Shown here: piece after piece, positions 39,701-62,090 of the stretch | Layout: each line of letters starts with the position of its first letter | Position numbering within the stretch: position 1 is the stretch's first letter | Assembly: GCF_900496995.4 (NCBI RefSeq) | Contig: NC_044027.1 | Span: 13,850,743-13,914,742, forward strand | Direction of reading: 5' to 3' | DNA from: Aquila chrysaetos chrysaetos | Taxonomy: Eukaryota; Chordata; Aves; Accipitriformes; Accipitridae | DNA: 64,000 nucleotides | The notes under the pieces: model-generated | What the model saw: only the letters and a program-made list of their open reading frames with translations | Database searches by the model: none | What the model was told of the DNA's origin: nothing | Position numbers and translations under genes: made by a program

Positions 39701-42700
39701 GGAGCCTAAGGATGTTCAGAGCTTTATTTTTGTAGGCTGTAAGAGCAATAACAGAGAAATTGTAAACAGTTCTGTACTGCTTGTACAGAACAATTCTATA
39801 CTGCTTGTAAGAGCAATAGAGAAATGAAATTGCTATTCCTCCTGTAGTTTATATTCCATTTGAACAAAAGCAGGCTGATGGTAACAGTTCTTTCAGCCAC
39901 CAGTGAGACTGAATAAAAGGACTGAGTTCTTCCACAGGACTTTCCCCGAGTAGCGGGAGAGTTCAGAAAGATCTTAAATTGCCATCATGCTTTTTATTAT
40001 AATCTTTGACTGAGAAGTGGGAAAGCTTTCTGAGATGGGTGATATGTGAAATATTTAGCAAATTTGATGCTTCTGGGTATCTTCTGAGAATTGCTGCTGC
40101 AACTGTGAGGAAATGGTTGATTTGCCCAGCTCCATTTAAAGAATCTGTATAAAATTGACTTTTTAGTTAACAATTTTTCTTACATATTTCTTTTGTAGAA
40201 GGATGCTCAGAAGATACTGGAGCGGCAGGGAGCGCTGCTGAAAAGGCTGGCTGACTCAGATGCAGAGAAAGTGGTAAGCAAACCACAATCTCTCTTTTTC
40301 TTTTTTTTCTTTTTTTTTTTTTTTGAAATGATAAAGCAGAAAGATCTAAAATGACAAGCTCTTCTTTGTCTTGTATTCAGCTGTCAAGTCTTACACTAGT
40401 GCCTTTTAGACCAATAAAAAATACTTTGGCTTTTGTGGTAATCAGAGCCACTACATTGCTCCTCTGGTTAATAACCTACATTTCAAAGTGGATAGATTTT
40501 CATAGCCTTTGAAATACGGGAGCTTAGAATGGGGATAGCACAACTGAGACCTACATATAAAAGCACCGTTAGGATTTACAGGTCTCAGCTATAACGGAGA
40601 ACTTAAGCCTGTTCTTATGTTTAAGCACAAATGATTCTGCTTACCTTTTCTTATGGTACTGAACGTACAAAGCAAAAATTGTACTACTTGTTTCTTTAAA
40701 AAGAAAACTCTGAGGGTGGGAGAGAAAAAATATCTACTGCCAAAATATGCCTGATGGTCAGGATGGTCGGTATAGAATTCTTCAGTCTGGAAATCATCTT
40801 ACTGTTTATGTATGTTTATCATGTTATCCTTAGAGATAGAAAAGCATGAAGAGGGTAAGCTTTCTGTGTCTGCTTCTGTCTCTGAATGAGCGAGTGACCT
40901 GGTGCCAGTTTTTGTTTGTTTCCTTATCTGTAAACTGAAAAAAGAGTTCTTACGTTGCCACAAGTTACAAAACTTGCTGTGAGACATAGGTAATGCCCTT
41001 TTTTGTCTGTGGAGTATATATTCCTGTCAGATGCTCATTGTTGACTGGGTATCTTATGCCCTGTTACACAAATGTATGTGCGTCCCTTTTGCTTTCTGCT
41101 TGAGGAGAATGCAGCCTGTTTTTTCTAGCACTGAGGTTGCTGTTGCTGCGGATACCAGACAGTGCGCTGTGCATCAGAGGGTCTCGGGAGGGAGGCAGTT
41201 ACACCTCTTTCCCTCCAGCTGCCAACCTAAATGTTTGTTACTTAACATCTGAGTGGTGTTTGTTTTCCCAGCAACTTCAGATGAGGCTTCAGGAGAAAGA
41301 AAAAGAAGTGGACAATCTTACCATTCAGATACAGGCAGAAAAGGTAGTTCCCTTTTTCTGTGTTCTTCTCCTGCTCCACCTTCCAGTTCTTCCAGTAGTC
41401 CAAAATATGGGTTTGTATTTGTAGACGGTTACTTTTTAAGGGATGAGATGACTGTCTTGCTTATAAAACTAGACAGACAGCTACCAATTCCCACACACTT
41501 GTGGATTCCGTGTTCTGCTAATAAGACACCCTTCACAAGGATGAATAGGTAGTATTCTCTTTGCTTGGGCCGAATTGCCTTTCTGTTTAAGGTTCTGTTG
41601 GTTCCTGATGTCAAATTCCAGTCTGTTTCTCTGTTCAGGAAGTAAAAGGGGAATGTAGGGGAAGAGATCAGATATGAAGGGTGTTATGCCCTAGAACAAA
41701 TCTTTCAGGCCGGTCATTCACATGTGATGTAAAATAAATGGCTACTCATTTGTTCCCCATTTTGTTGGAGTAGAACATCTGTGAGGGTCCATCTGAGGAA
41801 AGTGGAGGTAGCTGGAGATCATTCAGTGAAGAAATCTGAGACTGCTACATATTATAAAGTGTTCCTTCTATTAGCTTGTTGAGGAAAAAGGTGTGCGTCT
41901 TGTTGCTTCTTATTTAGGACCAGGCAAAGACGGCATGCGAACTCTCCAAATCTATGGAGGCCGTGAGAGGCCATTTACAAGCGCAGTTGCGAAACAAAGA
42001 AGCTGAGAACAACCGTCTGTCTATACAGATACGGGTATGTTTTCAGTGGTCCCTGGGGATTGTCTCTTCATTTATTCTCATGAACTGTATTGACTGACAG
42101 GGGAAGTAGCACTCACCAGCTATTCTTCTGCTGTGTCTGGTAGACTGAAATATTGGCTGGTGATGTTTATGCCACTAACACACAGCATACTTTTCAAATG
42201 AAGTAAGAAGAGGAAAATCTCTTCACTTTTGATGCATGAGGCAAAATCATAGCCTATGTGCATTAATTAGATATTTTTTTTCCTAAGTTAATTATTACAT
42301 AATTATTTAAAAGATGGCTTTAATTTAGTCAAGCATCAAGACAGATTGTAAACTATTTAGTTTGCTTTCTGGGAAGAATGCTGTGCCATGATTTCCTGTA
42401 TTTGATCACACTCATGCATGCTTTCTACAGTATTAATGAGGAGGAGAAAGTTCCCCTGGTTTATCTTGTTCAAAGTCTTATGTTTAACATATCTATTGAT
42501 GTTGTGATGAACATATGTATGTTAATGGTTTAGAAGAGCTTTAATTCTGTTAAGCTATATAGCTGCATAAAGCAACGTTATTATATGTGAGCATTTCAAT
42601 TAATAAAGAGAATGTTCTCAGGTAGATCAAAAGACTGGTAGACCAGTATTTATCTTGGTCAGGAGAGGAAATCAGTGTTTTAGAGAGCAGCTTATGAAAG

Positions 42701-45700
42701 AAGAAAGGAAGACTTGGAAGGAAAGGAAGACATGTCATGCTGACATGCCTGTCAGCATTACAACGAGATTGTGTAGGTGAAATGTGATTGCAAGTACCTC
42801 CAGGCTGGAGGTTGGGGTTTATCCTAGCTCTCTCCACTGTTTCTAGGAAATTAGTTGCTGCTTTGGGTATGCAGGTATAAGGACATTATTCTGTGTGGTG
42901 TGTTTTCTCCCCCCACTGCAGAATTTGGAGCGCAGTGAAGCTCAGCATAAGGCAGAGGTGGAACATATCATGCAACAACTGAAAGAACTAAGGCAGAAGG
43001 CAGACCGTGATAAAGAGGCCCTGAAGAAAGCCATCCATGCACAGAAAGAGCGGGCAGAGCGAAGTGAAGAGTATGCAGAGCAATTAGCTGTCCAGCTAGC
43101 AGAAAAGGTACCTGATAATACAGGAAGAGAGACCTCATTTCAGATCATGCATCTAAATCTTTCACTTCTGATAGCAGCCCTGGGGAGAGTCTCTGCTTTC
43201 AACTAATGAGATTTATTTCTGTCTTGATGCTTTGGCCCATTTATGCTAAGTTTAGAACAAATCCAGTTTTCTCAGCTGTCACTATATTCACTGCATGTCC
43301 TTAACTTAGGACATACAATAATTTAGAACACACTAAACTAGCAGATCTGGTTTTTTGCCTGGTTCTTTAGAACCATCTGAGGGTTGACAAAAGCCGATAA
43401 AATAAAGCGTCGTGGTTTTGGCTGAAAATTCTGAATAGAGTTGGCTGCTAATCGAGAAACTAGTCAGAGCAGAAAAGTACAAAGACTTAGAGTTGTACTG
43501 GAATTTCCTGTTGAAAAACGACTGAAGGATATCAGGAAAAAGTAGAAAAGTTAGGACTAAAACAAATCAGAAGAGAACATGGATTTCACGCTACTTGATT
43601 GTTTTTTTTTCCTCTGCTGTTTTTAGAATTCCAGGGACCAGAGGCACTAGTAGAATCTTAGCCATGCTTTGTATTTATGATAGTTCATCTGCCTTCAAAG
43701 AGGATGCTTCTTTCACTGCTGTTATGTCTGTTGGCTGACAGTAGTGTTGGAGAACACCTCTCTGAAGGATCAGAAAGAATAAAAATAAATACTTGTCCTC
43801 AATATTTTAAAAGTCTTAGTGAAGTCTCTGCATGCATCATGCTTACCCATATCAGCATCTCTGCATATTGTCTGCATATCCCATGTCCAGTGACGTTTTT
43901 TTCACCCTTGTTCTTTTCCTCATTAATTTCTTTTGTTTGATAGGACAGTTATGTTGCTGAGGCACTGTCTACTCTGGAGTCCTGGAGGAGTCGCTACAAC
44001 AAAGTAGTAAAGGACAAGAGTGACCTTGAACTGGAAATTGTTACACTGAACAGGTTAAAATAAAATTAGTGTGGAGAAACAAGCATGAATGGGGATGAGT
44101 TCTAAGTTCAAGGATAATTTAATTGAATTTAATTTAATAATTTCATTAAATTGAATAATTTAATTGGATTGCCTGTAAATATCGAAGCAAAACCAGCACT
44201 GCTTAAGGGCTAGAGCTGAATTTAGAGAGAGAGAGATGTGGCTTCTGCTGCTGACTTGCCACAGCAAAGGCAGGCTTTTTAAGGGTTTGCTGACCCTTAA
44301 AGCTCTGTTCCTTTGCCATTTTGTAATGCTTTGAAAGAATTAAGGTTATCTCTCTTTTGAGGTCTGTTTGAGATGCTTGAATGGAAGGCATTAGAAGAGA
44401 TAGGCAGTATAGTTTGTGCCAATTTTCTTGTGAAGGTAAATAAATGTGTTGGTATCACTGCAGTACCGTTGTTGCTGCAGGAGAATATAGGTAGGTACGA
44501 GACAAGAGGGAGGTACCTCTATCCTGTGTATCTTGGAGGCAATGTATCTGGGCTCCAGGGGGACAACTGAAGTTAATTTCCAGCAGGTTAAGAAGATTGA
44601 GGTGGTAGAACAGTGTAACAGATAGGTGTGCATATGTGACTGGAGAAGGAAGATGAAAAGATAGGGAAAAGCCATGTTTCCGAAGCTAATTTTCAAGGGT
44701 TAGGAGTCTTATTCTTTCTTGTCACTTAAGGATTAATTTTCTTTCTGTATGGCAGCCGTGTTGCAGACTTGCTGGAACAACAGACAACCCTGGAGGACAA
44801 GATGCGGGAGGACAGAGAAGCTTTGGTGGATAAATTACATCGACAGACTACAGAGACCACTTCTTTCAAAATGGAGAATGAAAGGCTAAAGGTCAGTTAT
44901 TCTAGGGGTTTGAAGGTGAAATGCTAGGGAAAAAAAAGGAGAAATTATAACAAGTTGCTTGACCTCTGAGGACAGAGTTGAATCGCACCCATTGCTGCCA
45001 TTTATTTTCAAACCAGTTTTACCATAACCTGAGTATGACAGGGCAAGTATGCTGGGAAGAGACATAAAAGAAAGAAAGTGAACATTCTGAGATGACTGGG
45101 TTTCTTCCACATTTTGGCTAGGAGTATCTCCAATCCAAATACTGTTTCTTCCAGCTGGGATCTTACATCTTGTCCTTACATCTTCATGCTGCTGGCCGGA
45201 GAACAAACAACAGTAGCTCATGCAGAGAGAATGGTAATCTCCAGAATAAAAAAAATGACTGGCATTTTTCTCCTGTCAGCTCTTATCACTGTGATCTTGT
45301 AGGTGACCTACATTATTTTCTTCTTGGAAAGCTAGGCATTGATCCAAATAAGGAGTGGCCCTAATCCAAGTAGCACAGCTCATTCAGGCAAATGGAAAGA
45401 CTGCACATCCATCCAAACCTCTGTGCCCTGCTGATGTAAATTTGGTAATCCACTGAAGTCTGGAAAGTTTTACCAACTTACACTGACAAAAGTATTTTTT
45501 TCTTAGTCTAGACAATGTTAGACAGCAAGCGTGGCAGTTACTTCCAAGTGCTCAATGGAAGATGTTTTCTTTTTTAGGCTAGTGTGGTCCCAATGGAGGA
45601 AAAGCTGAACCAAGCGCAGATGGAAGTGCAGCAGCTCAAGAGCTCTGTCAGGAACTACGAAGGGTTGATTGAAACCTACAAGTCACAGGTAGGCATCTTA

Positions 45701-48700
45701 TCAAAACCTTCAGCCCTTGCACAAACATGTTTTCTCCCTTCACTGTTGTGGCTTATTCTGTAATGCCTTAACCCTTTGTTTGCTCTTGGAGGATGTTGCA
45801 GTTTCATATGGTTTTGGTCCTTTTGTCTCTATTAGCCTGATTTTTACTCAAATGGTAGCATCCAGACTGCCATGTGCTGTATGCCAAAGTGCGGAAGACT
45901 TGCTTTCCTCACTATGTGCTGATAACTTGGTCATTAGGAAGAACTGACTCCCACAGCAGAGATCTTGATTAATGGAAAACAAAAGACTGGTTTTAATTAC
46001 TTCACTTTTCCCTGCTCCTTTTCAAAAAGTAAAGGGAAATAGTGAGATGCTTTCTTCTGACTTTTAGTGTGCCAAGTACTGTTCCTTGGCTGCTTTTTGG
46101 GGGGGAGAATTTTGCATATTGTGGTAGTAGGAAGACAAGGCAAAAGGGGAGAACGTTTGGTGGAAAGCCCAAATTATCCAGGTGGCAGAAGCAGAAAGTG
46201 AACTTCCAAATATAGTTCTGGGGTGGTGGTTAGTGTGGCAGGAAACTTGTTCCTGATCCTTGAGCAGTTTTAGTTGCTCCAAAGCATTGCACATTTGTTG
46301 AAAACTACATATAGCAGATAAAGTATGTGGGGTTTTTTTGAATGTCCAGGTGTTGAAGACCCGAATAGAAGCAGACGATGTGGCAGCAAAACTGGAGAAG
46401 TGTGATAAAGAGAACAAGACACTAAAGGATGAAATGAACAGGGAGATTGAACTGGTAACTATTCCTCTAAAGACTGATATGTTGTAAACATTCATGGATC
46501 TTAATGTTCTGAATGTAGTGAAAAATGGCTGTGAATAGGAAATAAAAAGCTTATCTGAGTTTGCCTTTTCCAATAGTTTTTCTCAGGACTTGTTCCTTCT
46601 GCAAAATTTATTGAATATTTAGCAGCTTCTTTTTTACTATATGGCGTTTTTCAGGTGTTTAAATTGCTTAGTGTGTCCTTTGCTGCAGAAATAGTGGTTT
46701 AGAACAGTGGACTATGCAGGTTACACCACTGTCTGATGTGGAACAGCTGTCCTCAAAAAAGAGCTTGTACTTCTAGTAAAATTGAAGCCCAGGTTCCAAA
46801 ATACTTGTTCTTTCTCCATCCATAGGGAATGCCAAATCTTAAGAGAAAGCCTTTTGGAGTAGAAGACCTTAGGCTTTGAACTCCAACACTGGCCAAATAT
46901 CCACACAGTGTCATCACGGTTGCAGACTAACAAAGCTTCACTGAAGTTGAGAAATTTTTTAGCCTTGATCTTACGAACATTTGAAAGTTCCTCATGTTCT
47001 CTTCTTTGACTGTAGGCACGTAAGCAGTTCCAGAGCCAGCTTGCTGAACTGGAAAAGCTGCCCGAGATACTAAAGATCACAGAGACACAGCTAGCAGAAT
47101 GTCAGGACCAGCTTCAGAGTTATGAGAAGAAGAACGTGGACCTGTCTGTCATGATTGCAGATCTTCGTCAGCGGGTAAGGGACTGGCAGAAAGTACCTGC
47201 AGCACTGCAATCCGCAAGTCTGAGACCAAGATGAATTTCTAATCACAGGAAGGTTCAAACTTCGTCTCTGTTCTCGTCTCTTTTTGAAAAGATTAAACGT
47301 GCACTGCAAAATAAAGGTGTGTGCTATGTCTTTGTGCAAGAAGTTAGCGGCGTAGCTGGTAGCATTCCTTACTGTTTGAAAAGTTTCTCATCCCTCAGTG
47401 CAGAACCTTATTGGGACTTGAATAGCAGCAGTGACAACGCTTGCTAATGCCAACACTCACTTCTATTACTTTCATCATCTTGTCAGCTTTCCCTCCTGTG
47501 GTTGTCTGCTGATAGTGCTGTCTCAACCTTGTTTTCTCACCCTCATTTCAGGTTGTTTACCCAGTCCCTGTTTTTTGTCCCCAGAAGGACTGCATAAGTA
47601 TTGCAGGGCAATTACAGACAGGCATGACTTCTACAACCATGCCTCAAGAAGGAGCAAATGATCTCGCAGTCTGACTGCTTTACTCTGATTGGCTTGGAAT
47701 TATAAACCTTCCTGGTATTTCAGACTCTAATGCCTTTGTGGGCTGCTGTCATGTATGTGGCTGCTTTTTAATGTGTGTGCTTTGCTGTGCTTACAGGTGG
47801 CTGCTCTGCATGCAAGCGTTTACAGACCTGGCTTTTCATTTGCAATACGGAAGAATTTCCTCATACCTTTCCAAACATTAACTGGAATCACCAGCAAAAT
47901 AGATGTTTAGTGCTTTGCTTTTCTATCCACTGTTCCTTTTCTGGGGCTCTCCAGAAATTATGAATTGAGCATGTTTCCTTCTGGAGAGCTGCATACGTTT
48001 TAGGTGGTTGGTTGTGTGTGTGTAGTGACTACTCTGTAAAGTAATTACTTACTGTAATTTTTAGATTGAGCTCCAGGGGGACAAAATGGAGATGACAAGA
48101 GAGAGGTATCAGTCTGCCCAGGAGGAGAAAAAGCAGCTCACCTTGAAGGTGGAGGAGCTAGAAAGGTTAGAAATATTAGGCTTTCTTGCTCTCGTAACCT
48201 TCCATTTCCATCCTCTTCCCATTGTTTTTTCAGGGGATTGAAACAGCTTCAGTCTTGTTCCAGTCCCCCATGTGCCTCCAGGGTTCTGTGCATTTGTTTA
48301 TCTGACAAGGATCTCTAATCAGTAGCAGTCCACTGGAGAGAGAGTTATATGTTTTTGCAGCACCTGTTATGAATGTTGTTAGAAAGGATGATGGCTTACA
48401 TAGCAGATAAACCAGCTCCTTGTCCAATCTAGCCTGACAATTTTGAGGTTACTACATATTACAGTATTTTTACCCGTGTTTATAAATTCCTTTTAGTGAC
48501 ATTGTCGGGGAAAATGCAGGTATGTGCGTACTCTGTATGTCCTTCAGTCTTTGAGATTTTGATGTGAGAAATAGAGAAGTGTTTCTTGGGGCTCTCACCT
48601 TTCAAGGGGGAATAGAATCTATTCCCACACTAGTCAGGACCTGACAAAAAGGCAGACTGAGACACACTCCATTTAAAATGAATAGGTTTCCTTCCCTTAT

Positions 48701-50309
48701 TGTCTTAACCTAGAAAACTAGAGACAACGAGTGCCCAGAACATAGAATTCCTTCAGGTCATAGCAAAACGTGAGGAGTCAATCCACCAGTGTCAGCTGCG
48801 GTTAGAGGAGAAGACCCGTGAATGTAGCTCCTTGGCACGTCAGTTGGAGATGGCCATTGAGGATGCCAAAAGACAAGTAAGTAATTTCTTCTGTTTGTGA
48901 ATTTTCCCAAAACTACCTAGGCTGTAAAAGGGGAACAGCGAGAATGCTGGAAATACCTCCTCAGCCTATGACCAAATTCATGAAAATCATCATGTTCAGT
49001 GAAATACAAATAATAAAATGTGCTGGTACTGTTTGTCAGCACTTAAACCATTGAAAAACTGAACCCTGCGCTCCAGTTTGCAACAGAAGAGAGGAAAGCA
49101 CAAGACTGAGCTGCTGCTTATGTATGAGAATGTGTCCAATTAAACTTGATAGGGCTTTTGTGGTCAATGGGATAGGGAAAAATCATTCTTCCATAGACAA
49201 CCCTTTAATATAGTTGTTGTTCTGTTGTTACATGTAGGTGGAACAAACTCGAGAACGAGCAACGTCTAGAGAGAGGGCAGCCCAGTCCAAGATGTTGGAT
49301 TTGGAGACCCAGCTGAGTAGGAATAAAACAGAGCTGAACCAATTGCGTCGGGGCAAAGACGATGTGAGTGACTTGCAAGGGATACTCTTGGTGTGCTGGT
49401 GGTGTCCTGGCAGCAACTGGAGTCCATAAACCAAGGTCCTATGGACATGCTGCAAAAATCATGCAGGGCGATGTCTGAATGTGACATGTTGTTATATGTG
49501 TCCACGACAGATGTGTGATATGACATGTCTGTTAAGTCACTAATTCAGGAATGTGGACTCTCATTTGCTTGTTACTTATAGCAATGATCTGAATGAACTT
49601 GCTCCAAACTTGCATGTACATGTACGAAAAGAATCAGACCTTTCTTCAAATGAGATTTGCACCAGATACCATGGGCAGATTTCAACTTCATTTACTGTGC
49701 TTGGTTATGTGAGAGAGAATGCAATTTCTCTTCTAGAGGAAAGGATTTCTTCTAGAAGAAAGAAGGGGAATCTTTCATGATGTCCTGTTTACCCTGCTTG
49801 TTTATTTGAGTTTTACTTGGAATTGGATTGGCACATGGATCAGGTCAAGTTGCTTTTCAGAAAAGAGCGTGTTTAATTCCCCATAACTATAGCTAATCAG
49901 TTTCAAAAGCCAAACTGATTAGCTGCATTGTCTCTTGTTTTTATCAATGGGTTGCTGAATGGAGTTGGTAATGAGCAGAACAAATTATAAATATCATAGC
50001 ACCATCTATGGTAATGTCATCTACTGCTGTGCTAATTCTTGCTGTCCTCAGCACTTTTGGGGAACAGTTTAAGTTTAATGTGAGTAAAATGAATGTTACT
50101 GTCTTTCAGCCTGTGTTTTGTGCTTCTTTATGTAGGCAGAGCGCCGGTATGAAAGCCGCCTACAGGATTTAAAGGATCGGTTGGAGCAGTCAGAGAGCAC
50201 CAACCGCAGCATGCAAAACTACGTCCAGTTCCTCAAGTCTTCCTATGCTAACGTTTTTGGAGAAAGTGCCTTGCTGGGCTCCCCCAGCCGCTCTCGTTCT
50301 TCTCCATGA
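33670..50309 (+). CDS. ODF2: ODF2, outer dense fiber protein 2 / cenexin
   Basis: ODF2/cenexin is a coiled-coil protein of mother-centriole appendages, needed for ciliogenesis, and of sperm-tail outer dense fibres. Nineteen coding exons join in phase to 822 aa: 33670-33777, 35187-35312, 35941-36111, 37565-37731, 38778-38907, 39210-39341, 40199-40273, 41272-41343, 41918-42034, 42922-43107, 43944-44053, 44756-44891, 45578-45688, 46350-46454, 47016-47174, 48065-48165, 48714-48876, 49238-49363, 50136-50309. The start MKNRSSSPPLHVHVDENTPV matches the human cenexin N-terminus (MKDRSSTPPLHVHVDENTPV). Other marks are VKTKAPWMPPGK, LEITPPDSEK, DINTLTRQKELLLQKLSTFE and YAEALSTLESWRSRY-like DSYVAEALSTLESWRSRYNK. 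From residue about 120 to the end it is nearly continuous heptad coiled coil. The end, NYVQFLKSSYANVFG then SPSRSRSSP, is the standard ODF2 C-terminus. Confidence 0.97.
39738..39818 (+). repeat. Imperfect tandem duplication in an ODF2 intron
   Basis: TGTAAGAGCAATA occurs at 39738-39750 and again at 39806-39818. Between them, TGTACTGCTTGTA and TATACTGCTTGTA are repeated with neighbouring matches, so a unit of a few tens of bases is duplicated and reshuffled. Purely intronic. Confidence 0.6.
42922..43107 (+). CDS. ODF2: ODF2 internal coiled-coil exon (AQKERAERSEEYAEQL)
   Basis: Sixty-two codons, phase 0 at both ends, encode NLERSEAQHKAEVEHIMQQL through KKAIHAQKERAERSEEYAEQ and LAVQLAEK. This follows the human sequence almost position by position and is among the strongest evidence for ODF2. 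Confidence 0.96.
44114..44166 (+). repeat. AT-rich block with 12-base direct repeat in an ODF2 intron
   Basis: ATAATTTAATTG occurs at 44114-44125 and 44155-44166, flanking A/T-only sequence that can fold on itself (AATTTAAT against ATTAAATT). Confidence 0.6.
49746..49761 (+). repeat. 16-base perfect palindrome in an ODF2 intron
   Basis: TTTCTTCTAGAAGAAA is its own reverse complement. Its centre TTCTAGAA is the usual two-unit heat-shock-factor half-element. Confidence 0.7.
50136..50309 (+). CDS. ODF2: ODF2 last coding exon
   Basis: This encodes AERRYESRLQDLKDRLEQSE, STNRSMQNYVQFLKSSYANV, FGESALLGSPSRSRSSP and a TGA. The serine/arginine-rich tail corresponds to human SSPIRSRSPPA. It is the common ODF2 end, not the alternative extended cenexin tail described in mammals. 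Confidence 0.95.
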   Translation, partial: AERRYESRLQDLKDRLEQSESTNRSMQNYVQFLKSSYANVFGESALLGSPSRSRSSP

Positions 50310-51322
50310 GGACAATGCTCTCCTTGCACCTCTGGTTTTAAGCACAAAAGGAGCCCAATTTCAAAGCCATATTTTATTTAGAAAATAGGTTGGCATTTCA
50401 GGGTCGCTGTCAGGAGATGTTTTCCTCTTTTCCTTGCAGCATGAGATGATAAAATGATGGTGGCATATGTCCTAAGTGTAGGGTATCAGCAAAACCGGAT
50501 TGATGCTGGAGGTCTGTGTTACACCATAAACTGTGCCCCAAAACCAGATAGTTTTGCGTATGATGGAAAAGGTCCTTTTCATCCTGTAAGGTCCTGATGG
50601 TTTCAGCTCTTAAAACCTTTCAGTAGTTTGTTCAGCATGTTAATGTTTATTAAGAGCTCTTTTCCTTTTCATGCTTCCTTTTTCATTCTGTTTCTGTGTT
50701 GGGGAGATCATGTGGGGTTTTTTGTTTGTGTGTTTTTTCGGGTTTTTTTTTTTTTTTTTTTAATAACTATTGAACACTGTATTGATACATTGGATGGTGG
50801 GAGAGGGTCCATCCACCAGAAGTGTGAAGCTGAAAATAACTTAAGTGCCTGGGCTCTACACTTACAAGAGATTATCTCCTGAACCACCACAGTGTTCGTA
50901 AACAGTTTTATACCAGAAATAATGATTTTTATTTTTTTTTACTTCATTCTTATATATTCCCTGATCCTCACCTTTTTTCCTCAGTGTGATGCTAATGTTG
51001 CTTTATTCCTCTCACCCTGATTTCCTGATCCTGAATATCCCCAGGACTGAGCCAAAACCATCTGAATTCAAAGGAAAGATTGTGGTTTAACCTCAGTGGC
51101 ACTTCAGCTGGGGTCTTGGTGTGAATGCCACACAAGTTCAGGGTGTGCATGACATACTGACTTGGTCTTAAGCCAATTAAAGAGCAGCTATGGATGCTCA
51201 ACTTCTTCATCAAACTTGCCTGCACCTTCTGGAAAATCGGGTGTTCAATGTGTTGAGTCCCTAAAACTCATGTGTGCTCTAGTGCCCTTTTCTTTCCAGT
51301 AAATGGTTCTTATGTGGGCAAA

Positions 51323-51328
51323 AATAAA
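51323..51328 (+). terminator. ODF2: ODF2 proximal poly(A) signal
   Basis: Canonical AATAAA followed within 50 bases by T/GT-rich sequence. Confidence 0.5.
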
Positions 51329-51440
51329 CATTGTTTTTATTTTCATCTCTTTTGTATCCTATTTATGTGCGATGTGGTCATTGGGCAGTATTTCTCAGAA
51401 AAGTTTTCTAAGTTAATTGTTTTTTGGGAGTTCTGCAATT

Positions 51441-51460
51441 GTGTGTGTGTGTGTGTGTGT
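51441..51460 (+). repeat. (GT)10 microsatellite
   Basis: Ten GT units in the ODF2 3' UTR, just upstream of the distal poly(A) signal. Confidence 0.9.
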
Positions 51461-51502
51461 TTAACACTTTAAAAATCCTAAAGGTGCTATGGTTAAACAA
51501 AC

Positions 51503-51508
51503 AATAAA
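51503..51508 (+). terminator. ODF2: ODF2 distal poly(A) signal
   Basis: Canonical AATAAA, followed by GGTTTCCTCTTTGTTGTGTTG, a good GU/U-rich downstream element. It sits about 500 bases before the GLE1 start. Confidence 0.6.
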
Positions 51509-51699
51509 CTGTACTTTAATTGGTTATGTCGAGGTTTCCTCTTTGTTGTGTTGCATCTAGGGTCTTCTAGCCCTTATTTTGGAAAAATGAACACATTCCC
51601 GGGGCTTTGTGCAGGCAACTACGCTCCAGCCCCTTTCCCTATCTCATGGATGGTGGCCTCTCCCTGCCCCTGCAACCCGGGACCAATGCTGCAGTGCTG

Positions 51700-52024
51700 G
51701 CTGGCCTCCAGCCCTCCCTCCCGGGGCCCCTCCACGAGAATACACAAAATAAGGGAAAAAGCGGCGAAGCTGCCGGTGTTTCACGGCCCGGCACCTTTCC
51801 TCGGCGCAGCCACGCCCCCCGCTCCCCGGGAGGCGCCCCCGGCGGGACTCGAACCCGCGGTTCTGGCGGTCGGCGGGGAGGGGCGGGGCCCCGCCTCCCC
51901 GCCAGGGGGCAGCCACCGCCCTTATCGCCCGCTCTGCAGAGGGCGGGAAGCGGTGCCCCGGAAGCGGAAGAAGGGCGAGGTGGGGGGGGTCAGCCCGTTG
52001 CCGGGCGCTTGGCAGCGGGTCGCC
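51700..52024 (+). promoter_or_regulatory. GLE1: GLE1 CpG-island promoter with tandem ETS sites
   Basis: A CpG island spans about 51700-52200. CCGGAAGCGGAAG at 51958-51970 is a pair of ETS/GABP core sites 55 bases upstream of the ATG, typical of TATA-less housekeeping promoters, so transcription probably starts close to it. Confidence 0.65.
51842..51858 (-). other. Pol III B-box / tRNA T-arm-like element
   Basis: On the minus strand these 17 bases read GCGGGTTCGAGTCCCGC: a perfect five-base stem closed on a TTCGAGT loop, containing an exact B-box (GGTTCGANTCC). Flanking GCCCCC and GGGGGC could pair as a partial acceptor stem. The D-arm/A-box and anticodon parts are not convincing, so this is not an intact tRNA gene. 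It may be a decayed tRNA, a TFIIIC-only site or chance in GC-rich DNA. Confidence 0.4.
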
Positions 52025-62012
<9,988 letters not shown>

Positions 62013-62084
62013 ATCAGTTTCTATTTCTTTCCCCCTGGATGTCAGTGCTTTCAGACCTGGCTTCCTGTTTACATGTAAAGGCAA

Positions 62085-62090
62085 AATAAA
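62085..62090 (+). terminator. GLE1: GLE1 proximal poly(A) signal
   Basis: Canonical AATAAA 73 bases after the stop codon. Later ATTAAA hexamers at 62465-62470 and 63018-63023 could give longer 3' UTRs. Confidence 0.6.

Larger units (their letters stand above)
50310..51508 (+). other. ODF2: ODF2 3' UTR
   Basis: No coding sequence. It holds T-rich runs near 50745-50761 and 50930-50940 and a GT repeat at 51441-51460. Two canonical poly(A) signals, at 51323 and 51503, set likely ends, giving a 3' UTR of about 1.0 or 1.2 kb. Confidence 0.6.

Noticed and set aside
46064-46573. Minus-strand open frame of 169 codons
   Set aside because: Antisense to an ODF2 coiled-coil exon and its flanking introns, with no recognisable motif.
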